From: Gemmatimonadota bacterium
Lineage (GTDB): Bacteria > Gemmatimonadota > Gemmatimonadetes > Palauibacterales > Palauibacteraceae
Length of the DNA stretch: 9,724 nucleotides
Reading direction: 5' to 3'
Assembly (NCBI GenBank): GCA_030598525.1
Contig: JAUVPT010000050.1
Coordinates: 1 to 9,724, forward strand
Every line of letters starts with the position of its first letter. The stretch's first letter is position 1. Under the pieces are notes generated by a model. The model saw only the letters and a program-made list of their open reading frames with translations. It had not been told where the DNA came from and did not search any database. Of the stretch, positions 1-6,156 are shown in pieces. A program made the position numbers and the translations under genes.

Positions 1-604
1 GACCCGGCTGAAGGTCACGGGCGCTCAGGCACACGAAGAGATTGTCGGTGTCGGCGCTCAGGCAGGTCACGAGGCCGGTGGCCGTACCGATCTTCGCCTG
101 TATCAGGGCTTCGTCCCGGGTCGCATCTGCCACCACCGTCAGGACCTCGGGGAATTCCTCCCGCAGGGCCTCGGCCCGGTCCACCTCTTTTTCGACGATG
201 ACATATCGCTTCCCGGCCGCCTCGAGCTCGCGGGCGACCTGGCGCCCGGTGCGCCCTGCGCCGCACACGATGTAGTGATCCTTGAGCGTTTCGATTTTCT
301 TCATGGTGCGCCGGGTCAGGAAAACGTGAGCGAGGTCCATCTCGACGATGGCTGACGTGACGAGTGCGAACCAGACCCCCAGCAGCGTGAGACCACCGAG
401 GATCAGGAAGCTGGCGAAGATCCGCCCTCCCGTGTGCAGGTCGTGAACTTCCTCGTAACCCACGGCCGACAGGGTGATGACCGTCATGAAGAAGGCGTCC
501 GACAGGTCGTACTCGGAGATCGTCAGGAATCCCAGGGTACCGATCACCAGGAGCGTGAGAGCGCCGACCACCATCCAGGCGAAACGCCGCCAGAATCTGG
601 TCAT
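1..604 (-). CDS. Two-TM potassium channel with RCK (TrkA-N) domain, 3' end missing
   Basis: This is the first 201 residues of an inner-membrane K+ channel; the C-terminus lies beyond the window edge. Residues about 8-30 form the first membrane helix, 36-52 the pore helix and filter, and 62-86 the second helix. A short charged linker then leads to a nucleotide-binding RCK/TrkA-N domain from about residue 109, with glycine motif CGAGRTG (114-120) and an acidic residue after the second strand (YVIVEKE). RCK domains gate such channels in response to ligands such as nucleotides or divalent ions. The filter is unusual: aligned to KcsA TATTVGYGD it reads TLSAVGYEE (44-52), so the inner Thr is Ala and the second Gly is Glu. 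The ATG at 604 has no clear Shine-Dalgarno sequence, but it sits about 33 nt below a good promoter. A later start at codon 11 would clip the first helix. Family assignment is secure; ion selectivity is not. Confidence 0.9.
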   Translation of the reverse strand, partial: MTRFWRRFAWMVVGALTLLVIGTLGFLTISEYDLSDAFFMTVITLSAVGYEEVHDLHTGGRIFASFLILGGLTLLGVWFALVTSAIVEMDLAHVFLTRRTMKKIETLKDHYIVCGAGRTGRQVARELEAAGKRYVIVEKEVDRAEALREEFPEVLTVVADATRDEALIQAKIGTATGLVTCLSADTDNLFVCLSARDLQPG

Positions 605-643
605 ACGAGATCGCCGGGCCCGGGGGACGGATACATGGGCCAA

Positions 644-673
644 AATATACGGCGGCTGCCTTCGCCCCGTCAG
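644..673 (-). promoter_or_regulatory. Putative sigma-70 type promoter of the potassium channel gene
   Basis: Reading the minus strand, CTGACG (673-668; four of six matches to TTGACA) is followed after 18 bp by TATATT (649-644; five of six matches to TATAAT). This AT-rich patch stands out in very GC-rich DNA. Transcription would begin near 637, giving a leader of roughly 33 nt before the ATG at 604. The call rests on consensus matching only. Confidence 0.45.
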
Positions 674-807
674 TACGCGCCGCCTCCCTGTCCGCGCCAG
701 CGTCAGGGTTGCAGGGACCCGAGGGAAGCCGAACGTTGGGGAACGATCGAGCAAACGGGTGGCTGACGAACCCGAGGTAGTCGCAACGACGGCGGAGAGT
801 CGCGGGA

Positions 808-1092
808 ATGAACCGAACGGAGCTTACGGAAGCGCTGGCGCGGGCCACCGGCATGTCTCGGGGCGACGCCGCCCTCGCGGTGGAGGGTCTGTTCGATCCC
901 CGCAACGGGGTCATCGCCCGGGCTCTCAGGCGACGGCGAACTGTTCGGATCACCGGGTTCGGGAGCTTCGTGCCCAGGCACCGCGATGCGCGCGTGGGAC
1001 GCGATCCCCGGACGGGCGATCCGATCCGGATCCCCGCCCGAACCTCGATCGCATTCCGTCCGGGGAAGCCGCTTCGCGAAACGCTGGGCTGA
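808..1092 (+). CDS. HU/IHF-family nucleoid DNA-binding protein
   Basis: A 94-residue histone-like protein of the HU/IHF family, the usual size. It is expected to act as a dimer that bends DNA and helps organise the nucleoid. The N-terminal helices (about 3-40) carry the typical MNRTEL start. The signature ITGFGSF (48-54) is followed by the beta arm, where GRDPRTG (64-70) holds the proline that intercalates into DNA in HU (Pro67). The tail FRPGKPLRE (83-91) is also typical. The segment around 29-35 (FDPRNGV) and the run RRRR at 41-44 are less usual and make it strongly basic. GGAG at 794-797 lies 10 nt before the ATG. The gene stands alone, divergent from the channel gene and convergent (14-bp gap) with the helicase-like gene. 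I cannot separate HU from an IHF-like paralogue. Confidence 0.92.
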   Translation: MNRTELTEALARATGMSRGDAALAVEGLFDPRNGVIARALRRRRTVRITGFGSFVPRHRDARVGRDPRTGDPIRIPARTSIAFRPGKPLRETLG

Positions 1093-1106
1093 AAGAAGAA
1101 GCCGGC

Positions 1107-2672
1107 TCAGCGACTCTCGTCATGCTTGACGGTCACTTCACGCCCGCGTATGGGTGTGCCGTTCAGCTTCTCGATCACCCGATCGACGACCTGGGAGTCA
1201 ATCTCGACCAGCGAAAAGCTGCCCCGAATCTCGATCTTTCCGATCTGGGCTCCGGCGATGCCGGTCTCGCCGGTGATCGCCCCCACCAGGTCTCCGACAC
1301 GCACCGAGTCCCGGTTGCCGGCTCCGATGAACACTCGCGACCAGGAGCTGCGAGCTCCGCGATGCGTCGATCCACGGCCGCCGGTGGCGCCAGCCGGCCG
1401 GTCGGGGGACGAGTGCGGCGCCCTCGCCTGCTCCCCTCCACGCGACGCTGCTTCCACGTCGGCCCACGGGCGCACGGCCCCGTCCCCTCCGCCGGAGCGT
1501 CGCAGCAGGTCAGACAGTGCGGCCGCTACACGCGCCGTACCGAACTCCTTCACCAACGGCTGGAGGACGAGCAGCTCAGCGTCCGTTCCCCCCCGCTCGA
1601 CGCGCGCACGCACCAGCGACCGGTACCGTCCCAGCGGGTTGAGCTCCGTCGCGGGCAGGGAGCCGGGGAGAATCCGGAGCGAGACTCCCGCCCGGCTCGC
1701 GAGGATCTCCATCTGTGCGCTGTGCGTCGAGTTCACGATCGCCACGGCGCGATCTCCCGCTCCGACGGCCAGGGACTCGATCGACAGCGGAAGGCCGAAC
1801 CATGCCAGGGCCGAGCCCTCTCCTCCGCCGGCCTCCGGCAGCGTCGCCAGCACGTCCCAGCCGTCTCCGGGATCGGCGAGAGTGAATCCCGCGCTCTCGA
1901 GAGCCGCCCCGACGCTACGGATCGAAACTTCGGACCGGCATCGGACGCGCGCCTCCGCACGTCCAGAGAGCGCCCGCATCAGGAGAGACAGTCGCTCCTC
2001 CTCGGATGCTCCGAGTCCCACCTTGAGCCGTTCCGGATAGCCACCCTCCACGGGGTCGGGCGCCTCGGCTTCTTCGAAGGCGCTCTCGGGCCAGCGGCGG
2101 CCCCTCGGAAGCTGCCGCTGCACCAGCTCCCGAAACTCGTCGTCGACGCGTCGGGTGACGGCGATACGCCGGGTGTCACCGCCCAGCGTGTCCAGCAGGG
2201 GCTCGACCGAGGTCCACTCATCCAGGTCCTCGAGGTCGGCGACTCCGTCGAGGATCAGCAGGTGAAGTCCGCCCAGACCGAGCCGCCCAAGGCGGATTTC
2301 GGGAAGGAGGAGTGACGGACGCGCCACGAGGCATTGCACGGACGAAGCTCCGACGTCCAGGCTGCCGTCCGGCCTCAAAGTCGCGACCCCCGCCCGAAGA
2401 CCACGCTGGCCGACAGAGCGCTGGATCGCCAGCGCCACTTCGGTGGCGCGGTCCCGCGTAGGAACGAGAACCAGCGCCTGGAGTCCATCATCCGGATCAC
2501 AGGCTCCACCGACGGCGAGCGCGTACACGGACTCGACGCCCGAGCCCCGGCCCGCAGCCAGGGCGAGGTGGTGGCCCCGGTCAATCGGCGTTTCCGCCGC
2601 TGCCAGGATCTCGGGCACCTCCCGGAAGCCCATCGCGGTCGCGATCTGGCTCAGACTCGGCTCGTTCGACAT
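1107..2672 (-). CDS. Degenerate DEAD-box protein with C-terminal DbpA RNA-binding domain
   Basis: This 521-residue protein has the architecture of a DbpA/CshA-type RNA helicase but not its catalytic residues. Residues about 15-195 follow a RecA-1 domain. The Walker A site is AAGRGSGVES (39-48) instead of AxTGSGKT, so the lysine is lost. Motif Ia survives as VPTRDRA (70-76), motif II reads LDGVAD (141-146) where DEAD is expected, and the SAT motif reads VTRR (172-175). Residues about 213-340 follow RecA-2 with gaps, and the HRIGRTGR motif is absent. A Gly/Arg/Ser-rich, probably disordered linker (392-444) leads to a well-preserved DbpA RNA-binding domain (about 445-519), including VGDLVGAIT, GIAGAQIGKIEI and LNGTPIRGREV. 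In DbpA that domain recognises a 23S rRNA hairpin. The protein therefore probably binds RNA, perhaps on the ribosome, without ATP-driven unwinding. The ATG at 2672 is the first good start; the Shine-Dalgarno sequence is weak. Confidence 0.85.
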   Translation of the reverse strand: MSNEPSLSQIATAMGFREVPEILAAAETPIDRGHHLALAAGRGSGVESVYALAVGGACDPDDGLQALVLVPTRDRATEVALAIQRSVGQRGLRAGVATLRPDGSLDVGASSVQCLVARPSLLLPEIRLGRLGLGGLHLLILDGVADLEDLDEWTSVEPLLDTLGGDTRRIAVTRRVDDEFRELVQRQLPRGRRWPESAFEEAEAPDPVEGGYPERLKVGLGASEEERLSLLMRALSGRAEARVRCRSEVSIRSVGAALESAGFTLADPGDGWDVLATLPEAGGGEGSALAWFGLPLSIESLAVGAGDRAVAIVNSTHSAQMEILASRAGVSLRILPGSLPATELNPLGRYRSLVRARVERGGTDAELLVLQPLVKEFGTARVAAALSDLLRRSGGGDGAVRPWADVEAASRGGEQARAPHSSPDRPAGATGGRGSTHRGARSSWSRVFIGAGNRDSVRVGDLVGAITGETGIAGAQIGKIEIRGSFSLVEIDSQVVDRVIEKLNGTPIRGREVTVKHDESR

Positions 2673-2721
2673 ATCAGGTCACGCTTTCTCTCTGTACCGA
2701 TTCAGTTCACGATCAACATGG

Positions 2722-2751
2722 TTGACGGGGCGCCCGGCACATCCCTAGTCT
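2722..2751 (+). promoter_or_regulatory. Putative promoter of the AGCS symporter gene
   Basis: TTGACG (2722-2727; five of six matches to the -35 consensus) is followed after 18 bp by TAGTCT (2746-2751), which keeps the TA and final T of a -10 box. Transcription would start near 2758, leaving a leader of about 37 nt before the ATG at 2795. A small inverted repeat, TCAAC-ATG-GTTGA (2713-2725), overlaps the -35 box and could be an operator. Consensus matching only. Confidence 0.45.
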
Positions 2752-2794
2752 ACCCGGCGCTCTTCGCGTCCACACCCACCCTGATCGGAACGAC

Positions 2795-4189
2795 ATGACC
2801 AGGTTCGCAGGCTTGTCGGCCCTCCTGTCGCAGACCGTGGACGTCGGAACCCTCGAGCGGGTGACCGCGGTAAGGGACGCGGTGTGGGGCGTTCCGCTCA
2901 TCGTCCTGCTCGTGGGGACTGGCGTATATCTAACCCTGCTGCTCCGGGGCCTGCAATTCCGCAAGCTGTGGCACGCGCTTTATCTCGCCTTCTTCAAGCG
3001 GAGCGAGGAAGGCGCCGAGGGCGATATCTCCCACTTCCAGGCCCTGATGACGGCCCTCGCGGCGACCGTCGGGACCGGCAACATCGTGGGTGTCGCGACC
3101 GCGATCTCCGCCGGCGGGCCCGGGGCTCTCTTCTGGATGTGGGTCACCGGCCTCGTCGGCATGGCCACCAAGTACTCGGAAGCGGTGCTGGGTGTCCGCT
3201 TCCGGGAGACGGACGCCAGGGGCGAGAAGTCCGGCGGGCCCATGTACTACCTGGAGAACGGGATCCGGTGGGGACGCCTGGGACGGATACTGGCGATCAG
3301 TTTCGCCCTGTTCGCGACGCTCGCGGCCTTCGGGATCGGGAACGGGGTTCAGTCGAATTCCGTCGCCGAGGCCGTGAGCAACGTCACCGGGCTCTCGCGG
3401 CTCACGCTCGGCCTGGCGACCGCGTTCCTGGTATCCATCGTGATCCTGGGGGGCGTGAAGTCGATCGGACGGTTCACCGGTGTGTTCGTGCCCGCGATGA
3501 TCTTCCTGTACGTGGGCGCGGCCGGACTGATCCTGGTGCTCAACTTCGAACGCGTCCCGGACGCTTTCCGGCTGGTGTTCGAGCACGCGTTCAGCGGCAA
3601 GGCCGCTGCCGGCGGCGCGGTCGGCTACACCATCAGCCAGGCGATCCGCAGTGGTGTGTCCCGGGGCGTGTTCTCGAACGAGTCCGGTCTCGGGACCGGA
3701 GCGATCGCGGCCGCCGCGGCGCAGACCCGCGAGCCCGTTCGGCAGGCACTGATCTCGATGACGCAGACGTTCATCGATACGCTCGTGGTGTGTACGTTCA
3801 CCGGCATCGCGATCCTGTCGACCGGGGCCTGGGAGATGGGGCTCGACGGAGCGTCCATGACGCAGCAGGCGTTCTCGACTGGACTGCCGGGCCAGTGGGG
3901 CCACAACCTGGTGGCCCTGTGCCTGAGCTTCTTCGCGTTCAGCACGATCCTCGGCTGGTCCTACTACGGCGAACGCAATCTGCAGTACCTGGTGGGCTCC
4001 AGGGCGATCATCCCCTATCGGCTGCTTTTCGTCGCCGTGACGGCGGTCGCCGCGGTGGTGGAACTGGACATCGTGTGGTTGATTTCGGATGTGATGAACG
4101 GCTTGATGGCGCTGCCGAACCTCATCGGCCTGCTGCTGCTCTCGGGGTTGGTGTTCCGCGAGACGCGGTCGTACTTCAGCCGGTATTGA
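2795..4189 (+). CDS. AGCS-family sodium:alanine/glycine symporter
   Basis: A 464-residue inner-membrane transporter of the alanine or glycine:cation symporter family, with about eleven hydrophobic segments. It would import small neutral amino acids (alanine, glycine, possibly D-alanine) using a sodium gradient. Family hallmarks are VGTGNIVGVATAISAGGPGA (residues about 92-111), followed by WMWVTGLVGMATKYSEA; the conserved SGVSRGVFSNESGLGTGAIA region in the middle; and GWSYYGERNLQYLVG near the C-terminus. The ATG at 2795 has GGAA four bases upstream and sits below a plausible promoter. An in-frame GTG at 2882, preceded by AAGGGA, would give a 435-residue protein starting right at the first membrane helix, so the exact start is uncertain. 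The gene is monocistronic: divergent from the helicase-like gene and convergent with the small-gene pair. The substrate cannot be fixed from sequence. Confidence 0.93.
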   Translation: MTRFAGLSALLSQTVDVGTLERVTAVRDAVWGVPLIVLLVGTGVYLTLLLRGLQFRKLWHALYLAFFKRSEEGAEGDISHFQALMTALAATVGTGNIVGVATAISAGGPGALFWMWVTGLVGMATKYSEAVLGVRFRETDARGEKSGGPMYYLENGIRWGRLGRILAISFALFATLAAFGIGNGVQSNSVAEAVSNVTGLSRLTLGLATAFLVSIVILGGVKSIGRFTGVFVPAMIFLYVGAAGLILVLNFERVPDAFRLVFEHAFSGKAAAGGAVGYTISQAIRSGVSRGVFSNESGLGTGAIAAAAAQTREPVRQALISMTQTFIDTLVVCTFTGIAILSTGAWEMGLDGASMTQQAFSTGLPGQWGHNLVALCLSFFAFSTILGWSYYGERNLQYLVGSRAIIPYRLLFVAVTAVAAVVELDIVWLISDVMNGLMALPNLIGLLLLSGLVFRETRSYFSRY

Positions 4190-4252
4190 GGCGGGCCCCC
4201 GCGCAACCAGCCGGTCCGCGGAGAGGTCCGGTGATGTGATGTCTCGGCGGGC

Positions 4253-4543
4253 TCAGCCTTCGAACGCCCGGTAATGACCCAGGTCGTAGGCCCTGATGCA
4301 GAGAATGTCCCGGGACCGGAATCCGATGGCCCCGAGGCTGGCCGCCTCGTCCGGGACCTTCCTCTCGGCGTATTCGACGTAATAGTCCGCAGGGTCATCC
4401 GTCTCCCGCAGGAGCATGGCCCGGAGGCCCATCTGCTTCGCGTCTTCCACCGTGGTCTGCGTTGGAAGCTCCGCGATGTGCTCCAGCCAGCGATCCGGCA
4501 TGACCAGCCGTACGGTGATCGTTCCGGCGACAGCTTCGCTCAT
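4253..4543 (-). CDS. Small protein of unknown function with a ubiquitin-like (beta-grasp) residue pattern
   Basis: I do not recognise a named family for this 96-residue protein. Its layout follows ubiquitin-like folds: a first strand TITVRLVM (8-15); a second strand and turn HIAELPTQTTVEDAK (22-36), like the P-x-x-TTV-x-x-LK segment before the ubiquitin helix; a strand YYVEYAERKV (54-63); then DEAASLGAIGFRSRDILCIR (65-84), like the closing L-x-x-LGI-x-x-GD-x-L-x-L part. It ends in a single glycine (RAFEG), not Gly-Gly, so conjugation or thiocarboxylation looks unlikely. Its ATG overlaps the stop of the preceding gene (ATGA, 4540-4543), and GGAG lies five bases upstream inside that gene, so the two are almost certainly co-translated. 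The fold assignment is inference from pattern. Confidence 0.75.
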   Translation of the reverse strand: MSEAVAGTITVRLVMPDRWLEHIAELPTQTTVEDAKQMGLRAMLLRETDDPADYYVEYAERKVPDEAASLGAIGFRSRDILCIRAYDLGHYRAFEG

Positions 4544-4800
4544 ACGTGCTCCAGCGTGTACAGGAACCGCCTGGTGATATCCGTGACGTCGAGTCCGACC
4601 ACCCGGTCCGTTTCGGCGTGCACGTTCGTGTGCCCGTGCTCCCGGTCTACCCGGATCGCCGCGATCCCGATGTCCCCCTCGAAGCGGATCATGTCGGCCG
4701 ATTCGTCGGCGACGTCGAGAAGCGTGTGAGCGGCGAAGAACTCCCTGGCCCGCCGGATTACGTCATCCGGCGAAACATCGGTCATGACGAGATATCGCAT
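4540..4800 (-). CDS. Small conserved-looking protein of unknown function
   Basis: An 86-residue soluble protein that I cannot assign. It begins MRYLVMTDVSPDDVIRRA, suggesting a strand then a helix (about 10-24). The middle (about 38-60) reads like two or three strands, SADMIRFEGDIGIAAIRVDR, followed by a His-rich turn EHGHTNVHAET (54-64). A predicted helix DVTDITRRFLYTLEHV closes it. The His and acidic cluster could bind metal, but nothing proves it. There is no signal peptide or membrane segment. It overlaps the next gene by 4 bp (ATGA), giving a two-gene unit. The two adjoining frames show regular start, overlap and Shine-Dalgarno arrangement, which supports a real gene although homology is unknown to me. 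The ATG at 4800 has no strong Shine-Dalgarno sequence. Confidence 0.7.
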   Translation of the reverse strand: MRYLVMTDVSPDDVIRRAREFFAAHTLLDVADESADMIRFEGDIGIAAIRVDREHGHTNVHAETDRVVGLDVTDITRRFLYTLEHV

Positions 4801-5031
4801 CGAACAGGCTCGCTGGTGAATGGCCCGGGTCCGTCCCTGACCGGCGCGGCGTCTCCGCCATCCGGAGCGTCAACTTCGGGCAGCCCGGCGGCCGCGTCAA
4901 CCTCATGAGGGGCCACTTTTGATGACCGCTTGCCCGACGGGCTCGAGCGCAGGATCTTGGCCCGCTCCACGGCGTTCGGACACCGCCGGGCGCCGTTGCC
5001 CGAACCATTTGAAGCGATCGTGACGAAGCCT
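4801..5031. other. Divergent intergenic region with direct repeat and palindrome
   Basis: This 231-bp gap separates the small-gene pair from the serine operon and must hold promoters for both, but I see no convincing -35/-10 pair. It contains a direct repeat GCGTCAACYTC at 4867-4877 and 4894-4904 (27 bp apart, one mismatch). On the minus strand each copy contains TTGACG. It abuts a perfect 10-bp palindrome CCTCATGAGG at 4901-4910. The open frame running in from 4930 joins the aminotransferase frame but lacks family similarity, so I treat it as non-coding. Confidence 0.5.
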
Positions 5032-6156
5032 ATGGAGTTCGGCCGATTCTTCCTTCCCGGCCCCACCGAAGTTCGCCCTGAAGTACTCGCGGCGATGGTG
5101 CGACCCGTGATCGGACACCGGGGGAAGGACATGGAGCACCTCCTCTCCGGGATGGATCCAGCGCTTCGCCGCCTGTTCCGCACGGAGCGGCCAGTATACG
5201 TGTCCACGTCGTCCGCTACCGGGTTCATGGAGACCGCGATCACCAACCTCAGCCGCCGCAGGATTCTCTGCCTGGTCGGCGGTGCCTTCGGGGCCAGGTT
5301 CCATGAGATCGCGGAACGCTGTGGCCGCCCGGCGGACACTCTCGCCGTGGAATGGGGGACGCCGCACACGCCCGCCATTCTCCGTGAGAGGCTGGACTCG
5401 GCCCGGGGGAGGTACGACCTCGTGACCGTGGTGCACTCCGAGACGTCCACGGGGGTTCTGAACCCGGTCGCCGACCTGGCGGCCGTCGTGCGGGACTACG
5501 ACGATGTCCTGATCGCGGTGGATGGCGTGACCTCTGTCGGTGGCGCCCCGGTCGAATTCGACGCCTGGGATCTCGATTTCCTCCTTACAGGGTCCCAGAA
5601 GGCACTGGCCCTCCCCCCCGGCCTGGCGCTGGCGGCAGCCTCAGTGCGAGCCCTCAGGCGTGCGGAGGAGATTCCTGCCCGGAGCTACTACTTCGACCTG
5701 CTTGAGTTCGAACGCCGCGCCCCCGGGTTCCAGACCACGAACACTCCGGCGGTGAACCTGTTCTACGCACTCGAATCGCAGATGGAACGAATCACGCACG
5801 AGGGCATCGAGAATCGTTGGGACCGGCACCGGGAGATGGCCGAGAGGACCTGGGCCTGGGTCGTCGACCTGGCGGATCGCACCGGGAGCGACTTTTCGGT
5901 GCTCGCGCCCGAGGGCTACCGCTCTCCCACGGTGACGGCCGTGAACCTTCCCGACGGCCTGTCGGGTCCCGAGATTGTCGCGGCGGCCCGGGCGAGGGGG
6001 TTCACTCTCGCTCCGGGGTACGGAAAGCTCAAGCCATCGACGATTCGGATCGGCCACATGGGCGACCACACGATGGCCGAGCTCGAGGCGATTCTCGCGG
6101 TCCTGGACGAGGTGATCGACGAGCTGGTCGACGACAGAATGGGCGGATTGGAATGA
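5032..6156 (+). CDS. Class V (alanine/serine-glyoxylate type) aminotransferase, likely serine pathway
   Basis: A 374-residue cytoplasmic PLP enzyme of the class V aminotransferase family (serine-pyruvate / alanine-glyoxylate branch), full length for that group. The start MEFGRFFLPGPTEVRPEV (1-18) and PVIGHRG (25-31) are typical. AVDGVTSVGG (162-171) carries the Asp (164) that contacts the PLP ring nitrogen. TGSQKALALPPG (186-197) carries the Schiff-base lysine (190). IRIGHMG (338-344) carries the substrate-carboxylate arginine (339). The stop overlaps the serA start by 4 bp, so the two are translationally coupled. That coupling makes phosphohydroxypyruvate a likely substrate, giving a functional SerC replacement, although serine- or alanine-glyoxylate transamination remains possible. 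ATG 5032 is chosen because family similarity begins there; GTG 5020 and TTG 4930 are in frame, but the upstream residues look non-homologous and no strong Shine-Dalgarno sequence decides. Confidence 0.9.
   Translation: MEFGRFFLPGPTEVRPEVLAAMVRPVIGHRGKDMEHLLSGMDPALRRLFRTERPVYVSTSSATGFMETAITNLSRRRILCLVGGAFGARFHEIAERCGRPADTLAVEWGTPHTPAILRERLDSARGRYDLVTVVHSETSTGVLNPVADLAAVVRDYDDVLIAVDGVTSVGGAPVEFDAWDLDFLLTGSQKALALPPGLALAAASVRALRRAEEIPARSYYFDLLEFERRAPGFQTTNTPAVNLFYALESQMERITHEGIENRWDRHREMAERTWAWVVDLADRTGSDFSVLAPEGYRSPTVTAVNLPDGLSGPEIVAAARARGFTLAPGYGKLKPSTIRIGHMGDHTMAELEAILAVLDEVIDELVDDRMGGLE

Noticed and set aside
15..953. 312-codon minus-strand frame over the channel, its promoter and HU
   Set aside because: Low-complexity Arg-rich translation; the true channel frame on the same strand has membrane helices, a filter and a GxGxxG motif.
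474..2315. Very long plus-strand open frame (613 codons) across the HU and helicase-like genes
   Set aside because: It runs antisense or out of frame to two genes with clear family similarity; its Arg/Pro/Ser/Ala-rich composition is typical of a shadow frame in GC-rich DNA.
4191..4202. GC hairpin GCGGGCCCCCGC just after the symporter stop as a terminator
   Set aside because: Stem is short with a two-base loop and no following T-run, so it does not meet the criteria for an intrinsic terminator.
2884..4239. 451-codon plus-strand frame overlapping the symporter
   Set aside because: Arg/Gly/Asp-rich out-of-frame translation of the symporter gene with no recognisable domain; the symporter frame has all family motifs.
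4930..5031. In-frame TTG (4930) extension of the aminotransferase by 34 residues
   Set aside because: Family similarity starts at MEFGRFFLPGPT; the upstream residues look like translated intergenic DNA and have no good ribosome binding site.
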